DNA of 64,000 bases, taken from positions 1,464,519 to 1,528,518 of the forward strand of contig NZ_RPFW01000001.1 in assembly GCF_007827045.1 (NCBI RefSeq), written 5' to 3'. This DNA comes from Trebonia kvetii (lineage in GTDB: Bacteria > Actinomycetota > Actinomycetes > Streptosporangiales > Streptosporangiaceae). This document shows positions 51,093 through 60,030 of the stretch, piece by piece (positions within the stretch are counted from its first letter, which is position 1; each line of letters begins with the position of its first letter). Position numbers and translations under genes: made by a program. The notes beneath the pieces were generated by a model, which did no database searches, was not told the origin of the DNA, and worked only from the letters and a program-made list of their open reading frames with translations.

Positions 51093-51216
51093 CGAGATGG
51101 CGCCGAGGGTTCCGCATCCCCGGCGAGGTACACGATACCGCCTCCGGCGACGAGAGCCAAAACGAGCCACCCGCGCACCCAAAGTGCCCGGAACCTCCGG
51201 GTTGGCGGCAACGGGG

Positions 51217-51305
51217 CATGATCACGGAAACTCTTATCCTGACGGAGCTTTTCTACCCGATTCGGGTAGAAAAGTTCCGTTGTGACCGGAAGTTCCGTGA
51301 TCATG
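51217..51305. repeat. Nested palindromic element, 89 bp
   Basis: The outer arms CATGATCACGGAAACT (51217-51232) and AGTTCCGTGATCATG (51291-51305) are inverted copies with one extra A. Inside, CTTTTCTACCCGA (51248-51260) and TCGGGTAGAAAAG (51262-51274) form a perfect 13-bp stem with one unpaired base, extended by ACGGAG/TTCCGT. Both strands read nearly the same short peptide because of the symmetry. It could be a miniature inverted-repeat element or a structured RNA. Confidence 0.65.
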
Positions 51306-51362
51306 TTCGAGAAACGAGGCGGCTGGGTGCGGTGTTGCTGGCGGGGCTATCAAAGCGGGGTT

Positions 51363-52085
51363 TCAGCCGGCGAGGCGGGCGGCGGCGGCTACCAGGGCGG
51401 CGTTGCTCTTCGCGGTTGAGCCGTCGGGGAGGAGGGTGGTGTCCTCGAGGCCGATGCGGATGTCCTGGCCGTCGGCGAGCGAGGCGCGCAGCACGTCCCA
51501 GGTGGCCATCTCGTAGCCGTGGCGCACCTGGCGGACGGTGATGCCCTGCCGGGCCAGCTCGGCGGCCGCCGCGGCGGCCGTGGCCACGGCGGCGGCCGGA
51601 TCGGTCTCCTCCGGCTCCATCAGCACCCAGCGGAGCCGGTCACGGAAACCGGTCGCGGCGAGCACCCGCGCGTCCTCAGCCGTCCATACGCCAGCCTCGA
51701 TGCCGATGCCGAGGCTGGTGAGCAGGTCGGCGAGATCCTCGATGCCCGGCTCGTTCATGTTGATAGAGGCGTAGTCGGGGCGACGGTCGCCCGTCCAGCC
51801 GGCCACCAGGGCGAGCCTTCGCCTGACGTCGCCTTGGACGGTCCAGATTCCCGTGGTGACGCCGACAGGCAGTCCGGTCGCCGCGCGCACCGCCGCCACC
51901 GCGGCGAGCACGTGTTCCGGCTCAAGCGTCTGGTCCCCCGCGGCATCGCGCGGGTGCAGGTGGAACGCACCCGCCCCGGCCCGCATCGCGGCCTCCGCCT
52001 CGGCCGCGAGCTCGGCCGGGGTAAGGGGTACCCCCGGGTGCGTCGCCCGCGTCGTGCCGCCGTTCAGAGCCGCCTGGATGAGCAC
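51363..52085 (-). CDS. BKACE-family beta-keto acid cleavage enzyme
   Basis: A 240-residue TIM-barrel enzyme related to 3-keto-5-aminohexanoate cleavage protein: LIQAALNGGTTRATHPGVPLTPAELAAEA, AGAFHLHPRD (zinc-binding His pair), LPVGVTTGIW, YASINMNEPG, and GLEDTTLLPDG near the end. BKACE enzymes cleave a beta-keto acid with acetyl-CoA into acetoacetate and a new CoA ester. It is somewhat shorter than the usual 270-300 residues. GTG 52085 has GGGAGG five bases upstream and is preferred to 52109. Single gene between two tRNA genes. Confidence 0.87.
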   Translation of the reverse strand: MLIQAALNGGTTRATHPGVPLTPAELAAEAEAAMRAGAGAFHLHPRDAAGDQTLEPEHVLAAVAAVRAATGLPVGVTTGIWTVQGDVRRRLALVAGWTGDRRPDYASINMNEPGIEDLADLLTSLGIGIEAGVWTAEDARVLAATGFRDRLRWVLMEPEETDPAAAVATAAAAAAELARQGITVRQVRHGYEMATWDVLRASLADGQDIRIGLEDTTLLPDGSTAKSNAALVAAAARLAG

Positions 52086-52276
52086 GCATTCCTCCCTAGA
52101 CCCGGACACTCCGCCAGCAGCATCCCCCTAGCCGGCGGCCGGAACACCGGTCATTGCCGCATGGCCCCGGGTGGCGGAACGCCCGCCCGGCGGGAGGCCC
52201 GGCTTCGCTTTGGCGATGTGCGCCGGGATTCGATACACTACGTCAGCGCGGTACGGAAGCCCGGCCGCGTTGCCTA

Positions 52277-52348
52277 TGGGGTATAGGGTAATTGGCAGCC
52301 CGACAGATTCTGGCTCTGTTAGTCTAGGTTCGAGTCCTGGTACCCCAG
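52277..52348 (+). tRNA. tRNA-Gln (anticodon CTG)
   Basis: Acceptor arms TGGGGTA (52277-52283) and TACCCCA (52341-52347) pair, with discriminator G52348. D-arm GGGTAATTGGCAGCCC, anticodon stem ACAGA/TCTGT with loop TTCTGGC, and T-arm CTAGGTTCGAGTCCTGG. Anticodon CTG reads CAG. CCA is not encoded. A hairpin with a T-tract follows. Confidence 0.93.
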
Positions 52349-52355
52349 CGAGATA

Positions 52356-52387
52356 AGACGGCCCACGTGCACAGCACGGGGCCGTCT
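52356..52387 (+). terminator. Terminator of the tRNA-Gln gene
   Basis: AGACGGCCC (52356-52364) pairs with GGGCCGTCT (52379-52387), followed by CGCGTTTTCT, eight bases after the tRNA end. Confidence 0.8.
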
Positions 52388-52480
52388 CGCGTTTTCTCGG
52401 CGTGTTTCCCCGCCGGGAGCGCTCACCGCCGGGCGGTCCCGTCAGGCAACGGGCGCACGCAGCTAAATCCCCGCGAAACG

Positions 52481-52515
52481 ACTGAGCCCGGCGGGGATAC
52501 CCCGCCGGGCTCAGT
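52481..52515 (-). terminator. Terminator of the Opp-type transporter operon
   Basis: A 16-bp stem (ACTGAGCCCGGCGGGG with its complement at 52500-52515) around the short loop ATA, about 65 bp after the stop of the last ATPase gene on the minus strand. Confidence 0.75.
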
Positions 52516-52578
52516 CATCAGTCAACCCTTCATGCCGACCCCAGTGGCTGTCACCGAAGAACCCGGCCCCGGTATGGG

Positions 52579-53652
52579 TTACTCGGGTTCCGCCACGAGG
52601 TGGTCGGGCTCGAACTCGTGCAGGGCCGGAGGCTCGAGAGCCACCGCCACCTGGGACTTGCCGCTCGCCACCGCACGGCTGCCGCCGAAGATCGCGCGCA
52701 GGTCGCGCTTGACCACCTGCTCCGCGTGCGTGATCTCGTCGAGGATGCTGGCGTGCGCCAGGGCACTCGCCGGCACGTCGGTGGCGATGACGTCCGCCAC
52801 GCTCCCGTTCAGCCCGGTCACGGTAGCGCCGTTCGCAGAGACCGGGACAGCACCGAGCGGTTCGTGCGCCCACTTCTTGTGCAGCTCGGGGACCGCCGTG
52901 AGCAGCATCTTCGTGTACTCGTGCTGCGGGTTGCCGTAGACCTTCTCCGTCGCGCCCATCTCCACGATCGCCCCGTGCCGCAGGATGATCGTGCGGTCGG
53001 AGACGTAGTTGCCGAGCGACAGGTCGTGGGTGATGAAGAGGATTGCCAGGCCCTTCTGCTTGAGCTTGACAAGCAGGTTCAGCACGTCCACCCGGGTCGA
53101 CGCGTCGAGCATCGAGATGATCTCGTCGGCGATCAGCACCTTGACGTCGAGCAGCAGCGCGCGGGCGATAAGCAGCCGCTGCTGCTGCCCGCCCGACAGC
53201 TGGTGCGGGTACTTGCCGAGAACGTCACCCGGGTTCAGCGCGACCGCGTCAAGCGCGGCGTCGATCTTGTCCGACCATTCCTTGTCGCCGACGTTCGGGA
53301 AGTACGACGACCGCACCAGGTCGAAGACCCGGTCCGCCCGGTAGATCGGGTTGTAAGAGCTGAACGGGTCCTGGAAGACGCCCTGCACCTGCCGGTAGTA
53401 GTCCTTTAGCCCACGCCCGGAGTAGGACGCGATGTTCTTTCCGTCGAAGGTCACCGTGCCCGAGGTGGGCTTGGCCAGGCGGAGCAGGACCTTGCCGATC
53501 GTGGTCTTGCCGCTGCCAGACTCGCCGATGAGCGAGATGACCTCGCCCGGTTTCATCTCGAAGCTGACCTTACGCAGCGCCGGAGTGAGCCCGCCGTCCC
53601 TGGAGGTCGACCGGTAGAGCTTGGAAACCTGGTCGAGCTTGAGCGTCGTCAT
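52579..53652 (-). CDS. Oligopeptide/oligosaccharide-type ABC transporter ATPase (OppF-like)
   Basis: A 357-residue ABC ATPase: Walker A GESGSGKTT, Q-loop FQDPFSSYNP, signature LSGGQQQRLLIARALL, Walker B VLIADEIISMLDAST and switch ITHDLS. The DEIISMLDAS form differs from the usual DEPxSALD and is seen in oligosaccharide-linked Opp systems. About 95 residues after the ATPase fold form a C-terminal extension. ATG 53652 overlaps the stop of the OppD-like gene (ATGA). It is the last gene of the operon, followed by a terminator. Confidence 0.9.
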   Translation of the reverse strand: MTTLKLDQVSKLYRSTSRDGGLTPALRKVSFEMKPGEVISLIGESGSGKTTIGKVLLRLAKPTSGTVTFDGKNIASYSGRGLKDYYRQVQGVFQDPFSSYNPIYRADRVFDLVRSSYFPNVGDKEWSDKIDAALDAVALNPGDVLGKYPHQLSGGQQQRLLIARALLLDVKVLIADEIISMLDASTRVDVLNLLVKLKQKGLAILFITHDLSLGNYVSDRTIILRHGAIVEMGATEKVYGNPQHEYTKMLLTAVPELHKKWAHEPLGAVPVSANGATVTGLNGSVADVIATDVPASALAHASILDEITHAEQVVKRDLRAIFGGSRAVASGKSQVAVALEPPALHEFEPDHLVAEPE

Positions 53653-54659
53653 ACCTTCTCCCTCACGGGCAGTCCCTGTCCCGCGCCGGCCAGGTCGGCG
53701 TTCTCCTGGCTGACCTTCCAGCACGCGACCAGGTGACCCGGCTTGATCTCCTCGAACGGCGGAGTCTCCGTGCACTTGGCGAACGCGAACGGGCAGCGCT
53801 CACGGAAGCGGCAGCCGGTCGGCGGGTTCACCAGCGACGGCGGGCGGCCGGGGATGCCGGTCAGCGTCACCTGGTCGTGCCGCACCCCCACCGCGGGCAG
53901 CGAGTTGAGCAGCGCCTGGGTGTAGGGGTGCAGCGGACTGTCCACGAGCACCGAGGTCGGCGCCCGCTCCGCCAGCCGGCCCGCGTACATGATCGCGATG
54001 GAGTCGGCGATCTGCGCCAGGATCGCCAGGTCGTGGGTGATCGTGATGGCCGACTTGATGTAGCCGCGATCGCGGAACTCGGTCAGCATCTCGCCCACCG
54101 CACGCTGGCTGGACACGTCGAGCGCGGACGTCACCTCATCGGCGACCAGCAGTGACGGGTTGAGCAGCGTGGACATGATGATCGTCACGCGCTGCCGCAT
54201 GCCGCCCGACAGCTCGAAGGAGTACTTGCTCAGCACGTCCTCCTTCAGTCCGATCAGCTCTAGGCGGCGCCAGAGCTCTGTCATGACGGCTGCCCGGTCC
54301 TTCACGTGATGGGACTTGAGCAGGTCGCTGATCATCCTGCCGATCTTCCGCGTCGGGGTGAGCGCGGACATCGCGTACTGCGGTACCAGCGATACCTCGG
54401 TCATCCGCCGGTGGCGCATGGCGCCGTTGTCCGCGATCGGCAGCTCCCTGCGATCCACGGAGACCTTGCCGCCGGTCGTCTTCATTCGCGGGTCCAGGTA
54501 GACCAGCGCGTTCCCGAGGGTGGACTTGCCGCTACCCGACTCACCCGCCAGGCCCATGATCTCCCCGTCGGCTAGGGAGAAGCTGACGTTGTCGACGGCG
54601 GTCACGTCGCCCCGGCGGCTGCGGTAAGCCACCGAGAGGTTCTCAACGTTAACGCTCAT
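53649..54659 (-). CDS. Oligopeptide/oligosaccharide-type ABC transporter ATPase (OppD-like)
   Basis: A 336-residue ABC ATPase: Walker A GESGSGKST, Q-loop VPQYAMSALTPT, signature LSGGMRQRVTIIM, Walker B LLVADEVTSALDVSS, switch ITHDLA, and the OppD C-terminal Cys-rich region (GCRFRERCPFAFAKCTETPPF) that in relatives can bind an iron-sulphur cluster. It pairs with the OppF-like subunit; starts and stops overlap on both sides (54656-54659 and 53649-53652). Confidence 0.92.
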   Translation of the reverse strand: MSVNVENLSVAYRSRRGDVTAVDNVSFSLADGEIMGLAGESGSGKSTLGNALVYLDPRMKTTGGKVSVDRRELPIADNGAMRHRRMTEVSLVPQYAMSALTPTRKIGRMISDLLKSHHVKDRAAVMTELWRRLELIGLKEDVLSKYSFELSGGMRQRVTIIMSTLLNPSLLVADEVTSALDVSSQRAVGEMLTEFRDRGYIKSAITITHDLAILAQIADSIAIMYAGRLAERAPTSVLVDSPLHPYTQALLNSLPAVGVRHDQVTLTGIPGRPPSLVNPPTGCRFRERCPFAFAKCTETPPFEEIKPGHLVACWKVSQENADLAGAGQGLPVREKV

Positions 54660-55585
54660 GACTCCCTCAGCTTCGGGTTGAAGACCTCATCGAGGCCGAC
54701 GTTCGCGATCAGCAGCGCGACGACCATCAGGGCCAGCACCGCGCCCGGCGGGATGAACACCCACCACATGTGATAAAAGAGCGCCGAGTTGTTGGCTGCC
54801 TGGTTCATCATGTAGCCGAGCGAGACGGTCTGGCTCGGGCCGAGCCCGAGGAAGTCGTAGCTGGCCGCGATCAGCATGGAGCTGCCGAACAGCAGGATGA
54901 CGACGAGGAACAGGTAGGACGCCATGTTCGGCGCGATTTCCTTGACGATGATCGACACCGGCCGCTTCCCGGACAGCCGGGCCAGGTCGACGTACTCGCG
55001 GCTGCGCAGCGTGAACGTCTGCGCCCTGACCGCCCTGGCCACCCACGGCCAGGTCGTCAGGCCGATGAACGCGCCCTCGAACAGGATGCTCCGCGAGGTC
55101 AGGTAGGAACCGATCACGATGAGCAGCACGAGGCTGGGGATCATCACCAGGACGTTGGTGATCAGCTGCAGGATCTCGTCCAGCCAGCCGCCGCGCCAGC
55201 CGGCGAGGAAGCCGATCACCAGGCCGACGGCCGTGGCGAACGCCGCGCCGAGCGCGCCGATCAGATAGGACTCCCGCAGGCCGTTGGTGAGCTGCGAGTA
55301 CATGTCATAGCCGTTGAGGTCGGTGCCCAGCCAGAAGGCCCCGCCGGGGTGCTGCACAGCCATGTTGGTGGTTGCCAGCGGCGCGTACTTGGCGAAGAAC
55401 GGTGCGATGATCGCCGCCAGGACGAGGAGGACCTCCACAATGAGACCGAAGAGCAGCTTCGGGTTCCGCAGCCCGTAGTGAATGAACTCGTTGCGCTTGG
55501 GGAGCGCGGTCGCCCCGGCCGGCCCGGCCGGCAGGCCGGTGGCAGCGATCTCCGGAGCCGGAGCTTGGCTGATGGACTCGCTCAT
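54656..55585 (-). CDS. Opp-type ABC transporter permease (OppC-like)
   Basis: A 309-residue permease with an N-terminal segment (LLFGLIVEVLLVLAAIIAPFF), the OppC motif FWLGTDLNGYDMYSQLTNGLRESYLIGALGAAFATAVGLVIGFLAGW, and the EAA loop region REYVDLARLSGKRPVSIIVKEIAPN. The EAA motif contacts the ATPases. ATGA overlaps both neighbours. Together with the OppB-like permease it forms the membrane channel of the importer. Confidence 0.92.
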   Translation of the reverse strand: MSESISQAPAPEIAATGLPAGPAGATALPKRNEFIHYGLRNPKLLFGLIVEVLLVLAAIIAPFFAKYAPLATTNMAVQHPGGAFWLGTDLNGYDMYSQLTNGLRESYLIGALGAAFATAVGLVIGFLAGWRGGWLDEILQLITNVLVMIPSLVLLIVIGSYLTSRSILFEGAFIGLTTWPWVARAVRAQTFTLRSREYVDLARLSGKRPVSIIVKEIAPNMASYLFLVVILLFGSSMLIAASYDFLGLGPSQTVSLGYMMNQAANNSALFYHMWWVFIPPGAVLALMVVALLIANVGLDEVFNPKLRES

Positions 55586-56577
55586 GCCGTTGCCCCCTGC
55601 ATGCTCAGCCGCGTCCTCGGGTCGACCGAGATGAACACAAGGTCAATGATGAAGTTCGCGAGCAGGACGCCGATGACGATGAAGATGAAGATGCCCTGCA
55701 GCAGGAAGTAGTCCTGGGCACCGATCGCCTTGAATATCAGGTTGCCGAGGCCGGGGTACTGGAAGGCGACCTCGGTGACGATGTTGCCGCCGATGACCAC
55801 ACCGAGAGAGAGCGCGAGCCCGGAAAGCTGCGGCAGCGACGCGTTCCGGTACGCGTATCTGCGGACCACCCGCTCGCTTGAGCCAAGGGCGCGCAGGTAG
55901 CGGGAGGAGTCGTTCTCAAGCTCGTAGATGACCAGGTTCCGCATGCCGATCGCCCAGCCGCCGAGGCTCACCAGGAACACCGTGAGGAACGGCAGGAACC
56001 AGTGGTCGAGCGCGGAGGCGATGAACGTCCAGTCGAAGTGCGGAATGAGCCCCTGGTCGTAGCCAAGGGACGTCGGGAACAGGTGCCACAGCGGGCCGAA
56101 CAGGTAGACGACCACCAGGGCGAACCACGGGTAGGGGAGCGCCTGCAGCACGTAGCCGAGCGGCAGGACGGAGTTGTCGAGCACCTTGCGGCGTGCGGCC
56201 GCGGCGCCCAGCCGGTTCCCCAGGACGTAAGACAGCAGCACGGCCGGGACGAGCAAGGCGAGCGTGTACGGCATCGCCGAGAAGACAAGCGAGGCGACCG
56301 TGGCCCCCTGAGCGAAGATGCTCTGCCCGAAGTCGCCGGTCAGCACGCCGTGCCAGAAGTTCAGGTACTGCTGCCACAGCGACACGTTGAGTCCGTAGGA
56401 CGCCTGGAACTGCGCGTAGAGCGCCTGGTACCCCGCGGTGTTCGCCACGTTGTACTTGGCGAGCATTCCCTGGATCGGGTCGCCCGGCATGAAGTGCGGG
56501 AGCGCCCAGTCAACGGTGACGCCGATGAAGAACGCCACCAGGTACGTAATGATTTTCCTACTGAGATAGCGCCGCAC
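55582..56577 (-). CDS. Opp-type ABC transporter permease (OppB-like)
   Basis: A 331-residue permease: N-terminal ISRKIITY-like start (YLSRKIITYLVAFFIGVTVDWALPHFMPGDP), GDFGQSIFAQGATVASLVFSAMPYTLALLVPAVLLSYVLG, and the EAA loop SSRYLRALGSSERVVRRYAYRNASLPQLSGLAL. The ATG at 56577 begins the translationally coupled four-gene block BCDF-like; 138 bp separate it from the binding-protein gene, so the block may be expressed at a lower level than the binding protein. Confidence 0.92.
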   Translation of the reverse strand: MRRYLSRKIITYLVAFFIGVTVDWALPHFMPGDPIQGMLAKYNVANTAGYQALYAQFQASYGLNVSLWQQYLNFWHGVLTGDFGQSIFAQGATVASLVFSAMPYTLALLVPAVLLSYVLGNRLGAAAARRKVLDNSVLPLGYVLQALPYPWFALVVVYLFGPLWHLFPTSLGYDQGLIPHFDWTFIASALDHWFLPFLTVFLVSLGGWAIGMRNLVIYELENDSSRYLRALGSSERVVRRYAYRNASLPQLSGLALSLGVVIGGNIVTEVAFQYPGLGNLIFKAIGAQDYFLLQGIFIFIVIGVLLANFIIDLVFISVDPRTRLSMQGATA

Positions 56578-56715
56578 TGGCAGTCTCCCGGGGGTTACGA
56601 ATCAACGGCCCTGCGACCCGCTCGCCGGCCCTTGTGCCCGGGTGAGGGAACCCGGAGGGCTGGCGAACGGGTCGCCGAGCGGACCGCTAGTGATTATCGC
56701 GATCTATTGCCAGTG

Positions 56716-58521
56716 TCAGCTCGCCGTCTGCGGAGTCGGCTTGAGCTGAGCAAGGGCGGGCACTGTGGTCATGGCACCGATGTAACCGTTCCACATGGCC
56801 GGGATGTTCTGGTTGTCGCTGCTCGTGCTTGACGGGAAGTTGGACCAGTACTGGGTGTTGCCCTGGAACCAGATGCCGTTGTACCAGAGCGGGATCTCCG
56901 GCTGCTGCTGCAGGAAGTCCTTCTCCAGCGTGGAGTAGATCTGGTTCAGCTTGGCGGTGTCAGACGGCGCGGTTGCGGCCGCCTGCTGCACCAGGTTCCA
57001 GTCCGCCGGCGAGTTGATCCGCTCCCAGTTGAGCTGGGCGGACTGCTCCTTCTGGATCGGAAGCTGGAAGACGCGCTGGAAGTAGGACCACGGGGAGGAG
57101 TCCAGGCCAGCGTTGTTGTCAAGCGCCAGGTCGTAGGTGCCATTGGTGATGTCAGCCGTGCGCTGGTTGAACGACGGCTGGGTGACCTGCACCTTGATGC
57201 CGACCGCGTTCAGCTCCTGCGCGATGACCGTCTGCGCGCTGTTCCAGTCGGACCAGCCCTGCGGGGCCTCGAGGGTGAGGGTGCGCCCGTTGTAGCCGGA
57301 CGACGCCAGCAGCGACTTGGCCTTGTTCGGGTCGTAGGTGGTGGCGTTCTGGCTGACCACGGACTGATCGATGAAGCCGTTCAGCGTGGGCAGCAGACCC
57401 GTCGGGGTGGACGGGGACGCGATGCCGCCATAGACCGCCTGGGCGATCGCCGACGGGTTCAGCGCGGCGGCCATCGCCTTGCGGAAGTTGACGTTGTTGA
57501 ACGGGGCCTTGGTGGTGTTCGGCTCGAGCCACACCGTGTTGCCCGACAGCATGTAGTGCGACGCGGCGTTCCCGTAGAACTTGAGCGTGTAACCGCCGTT
57601 GCCGCCCTGCGCCTGGGTGAGCATGTTGATGCCAGGCAGGTAGTTGTTCGACCAGTCGACGTTGCCCGCGGTGAGCTGGCCGAGCTCCTGGCTGTTGGAG
57701 CTGTTGACCATGTCGACGAGGTACTTGAACTTGAACGAGTAGCCGAGGGCGGCGGTGCCCCACCAGTCCGACTTGGTCTGGTACGCCACTTCCTGGGTGT
57801 TGGCGGTGTTCAGCGTCATCGGGCCGGTGCCAACAGGGCTGGTGTTGGCGTCGGTCGCGATCTTGCTTGCCGGGATCTTGGACCAGATGTGCTGCGGGAG
57901 AACGGGGGCCTTCCACAGGTAGTCCGTGAACTCGGTGTAGCCGGGCGTGCCCTTGAAGGTCACGGTGACCGTGCTGCCGCTGGCGACCGCGCTCGCGACC
58001 GTGGCGACGTTGGCCGAGTACGGGTCGGCCGTGTTGTTACGCGCCAGGTTGATCGAGTAGGCGACGTCCGCGGCGGTCATCGGCTGACCGTCGCTCCAAT
58101 TGACGCCGGAACGCACGTTGATGACGTACTTGCTGCCCTGCCAGCCGGCTGCTTCGTCGCCGGTGGCGAGCCACGGGAGGTACTTACCCTTGATCGGGTC
58201 GTACAGGTACAGCGGTTCGTAGATGAGCCCCTGCGTACCGGTCGCGAAGGCACCGGTGTCGAGCGGGTTCCAGTTCACCGGCGGCCCGTAGGCGGTGCCG
58301 CTGGTGTAGAGGGTCTCGTTCCTCGGGAAGCTAAGGGTACCCCCGGTCGTCGCCGACGCCGAGCCACTCGCCGAGGCCGAAGCCGAGGTCGAGGCCGACG
58401 GGGCGGTGCTGTTCGTTGACGTGCTGCTGCTGCAAGCGCTGGCCGTTCCCAGCGCGAGCACGGCGATGGCGGCGGAGCCGTAACGCACCCGCTTGGCCGT
58501 CCTACTTGTTGTAGGTCTCAC
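56716..58521 (-). CDS. Solute-binding lipoprotein of the Opp-type importer
   Basis: A 601-residue SBP of family 5 (SBP_bac_5): a signal peptide with AVLALGTASACSSS as lipobox region, a Ser/Ala-rich linker, then the fold with NWNPLDTGAFATGTQGLIYEPLYLYDP, SGVNWSDGQPMTAADVAYSINLAR, TKAPFNNVNFRKAMAAALN and PEIPLWYNGIWFQ. Family 5 proteins bind peptides or, in several bacteria, beta-linked oligosaccharides; the glycosidase and esterase nearby favour oligosaccharides. GTG 58521 has GGAGG nine bases before it. A LacI-type operator lies at 58737-58750. Confidence 0.9.
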   Translation of the reverse strand: MRPTTSRTAKRVRYGSAAIAVLALGTASACSSSTSTNSTAPSASTSASASASGSASATTGGTLSFPRNETLYTSGTAYGPPVNWNPLDTGAFATGTQGLIYEPLYLYDPIKGKYLPWLATGDEAAGWQGSKYVINVRSGVNWSDGQPMTAADVAYSINLARNNTADPYSANVATVASAVASGSTVTVTFKGTPGYTEFTDYLWKAPVLPQHIWSKIPASKIATDANTSPVGTGPMTLNTANTQEVAYQTKSDWWGTAALGYSFKFKYLVDMVNSSNSQELGQLTAGNVDWSNNYLPGINMLTQAQGGNGGYTLKFYGNAASHYMLSGNTVWLEPNTTKAPFNNVNFRKAMAAALNPSAIAQAVYGGIASPSTPTGLLPTLNGFIDQSVVSQNATTYDPNKAKSLLASSGYNGRTLTLEAPQGWSDWNSAQTVIAQELNAVGIKVQVTQPSFNQRTADITNGTYDLALDNNAGLDSSPWSYFQRVFQLPIQKEQSAQLNWERINSPADWNLVQQAAATAPSDTAKLNQIYSTLEKDFLQQQPEIPLWYNGIWFQGNTQYWSNFPSSTSSDNQNIPAMWNGYIGAMTTVPALAQLKPTPQTAS

Positions 58522-58931
58522 CTGCTCATTCCTCCTCACTAGCAAGTCCTGCTTTGACCCTGGATTCGCGGGGTCACCTGAGGCAGTTAGCCGTAGCGTG
58601 CCGGTTAAGGCGCGTGCCAACCACTGCCGGATGGCTCCCGAATCCGGGACTTTTGTCCGTTCTTGATGCGACGGCGCCGCGGCGGGCGGAGATCACTCCG
58701 CCCCGTCTGCCTCGGTGTCGCCGTTGAACAGGTGGGCTATACCGGTTAAGTGTTAACCCAAAGTGGCATCCACGTAAAGGGCCGTCTTTGTATCGCTCGG
58801 ATCGCAATCGGGTTTCGGCCACGTTCCGACGAGGTCGCGCTGAGGATACCCGCAGGTCAGGACGAACGTTGTCCAAACTGGTGCAAACCGTGATCAGAGA
58901 TGAGGAAAAACGTGCGAGTCTGGCGCGCCGG
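58522..58931. other. Promoter and leader region of the binding-protein gene
   Basis: The 410 bp between the LacI stop and the SBP start contain a putative operator (58737-58750) overlapping GGTTAAGTGTTAACC (58744-58758), a -10-like TATAGC on the minus strand (58736-58741) and a further half-site CCGGTTAAG at 58601-58609. A transcript from here would have a leader of about 200 nt. No gene seen. Confidence 0.55.
58737..58750. promoter_or_regulatory. Putative LacI operator at the SBP promoter
   Basis: CTATACCGGTTAAG, a near-palindrome centred on CCGG. It differs by one base from the site at the lacI promoter (60005-60018) and by one base from the reverse complement of the site upstream of the glycosidase gene (60123-60136). 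It overlaps the -10-like TATAGC, so binding would block transcription. Confidence 0.72.
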
Positions 58932-59984
58932 CTACGCGGTCCTGCGGGTGCGGCCGGGCAGCGGAAGCTCCGACGGCACCGCCGATCCGGAGCTCGCCCT
59001 AGCCTGCAGTGCTGGCAGGGCTTCCGCCACGCTCTCCGGGTGACCGCCGGCCACCATTTCGCGCAGCACCCGCGCCGCGGTCGTACCGGTACCGGCGATG
59101 TCCCGCTGCAACGCGGTAAGCGCTGGGTGCATGAGCTCACACAGAGCGGAGTCATCCCACGAGATAATCGACACACCGCCGGGCACGCTCGCGCCCATGC
59201 GCTGTGCCATGCCGAGACCTGCGGCGGCCATCACGTCGCTGTCGTACAGGATCGCGGTCGGCGGCTCGGCGCTGCCGAGCAGGCTGACCGTGGCATGCGC
59301 GGCGTGCTCCGCGGTGTAGTCGGCCTCGACGGAGAAGGCGGTGAGCCCGGCGATGGCCGCGGCCGCCTCGAACGCGTCGCGGCGGAGCACCGAGTGCCAG
59401 TACGTGGACCGGCCGCCCACCCGGGCGATGCGCCGGTGCCCCTGCTCGGCGAGGTAGCGGACCACGACCTCGACGGCGGCGCGGTCGTCCTGCCAGATCG
59501 CGGGCAGCGAGCCGGCGCCGCGCGGCGTGCCGACCACGACCGCGGGCATGCGCATCTTCTCGATGACCGGGATCCGGCGGTCGTCAACCTGCAGGTCGAC
59601 GATGAACACGCCGTCCACCCGGCGCTGCGCCCACCACTGCCGGTAGAGCTCGATCTCCGCGTCGGGGTCCTCGGTCATGGTGAACTGGAGGGTGACCTGG
59701 TGCGCGGCGAGATCGGCCTGGATGCCGGAGATCAGCTGCATGAAGAACGGCTCGATACCGAGCGTCCTGGCCGGCCGGTCGATAACCAGGCCGAGCACTC
59801 CGGCCTTGCCCACGGTCAGCGCACGGGCGGCGCTGCTCGGCTGGAAGCCGATCTCCTCGGCGATCGCGAGGATGCGCTCCCTGGTCGCCGCGGACACACC
59901 CGGCTGGCCATTGAGCGCAAACGACACGGCGGCCTTGGTAACGCCGGCCCGCTGGGCGATGTCGGTGATCGTCGGCCGTTTCAT
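58932..59984 (-). CDS. LacI-family transcriptional regulator
   Basis: A 350-residue regulator: N-terminal DNA-binding ITDIAQRAGVTKAAVSFALNGQPGVSAATRERILAIAEEIGFQPSSAARAL, with the hinge helix, then a periplasmic-binding-protein-like ligand domain (VLGLVIDRPARTLG, DGVFIVDLQVDD, VGGRSTYWHSVLRRDAFEAA, ILYDSDVMAAAGL, VSIISWDDSALCELMHPALTAL). It most likely represses the transporter operon, the glycosidase gene and itself, and is released by a sugar from the incoming oligosaccharide. The ATG at 59984 is the second-base-conserved MKRPTITDIA start. Confidence 0.93.
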   Translation of the reverse strand: MKRPTITDIAQRAGVTKAAVSFALNGQPGVSAATRERILAIAEEIGFQPSSAARALTVGKAGVLGLVIDRPARTLGIEPFFMQLISGIQADLAAHQVTLQFTMTEDPDAEIELYRQWWAQRRVDGVFIVDLQVDDRRIPVIEKMRMPAVVVGTPRGAGSLPAIWQDDRAAVEVVVRYLAEQGHRRIARVGGRSTYWHSVLRRDAFEAAAAIAGLTAFSVEADYTAEHAAHATVSLLGSAEPPTAILYDSDVMAAAGLGMAQRMGASVPGGVSIISWDDSALCELMHPALTALQRDIAGTGTTAARVLREMVAGGHPESVAEALPALQARASSGSAVPSELPLPGRTRRTA

Positions 59985-60004
59985 CCGGTCCCCTCACGCG
60001 TTCA

Positions 60005-60018
60005 CTATCCCGGTTAAG
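60005..60018. promoter_or_regulatory. Putative LacI operator at its own promoter
   Basis: CTATCCCGGTTAAG, 13 of 14 bases equal to the SBP-promoter site. It lies 21 bp before the lacI start and is the left part of a longer perfect palindrome, ATCCCGGTTA-AGCA-TAACCGGGAT, at 60007-60030. Confidence 0.7.
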
Positions 60019-60030
60019 CATAACCGGGAT

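Noticed and set aside
51071..51541. Two mirrored frames starting MITE on both strands
   Set aside because: They arise from the symmetry of the nested palindrome at 51217-51305 and have no independent coding support.
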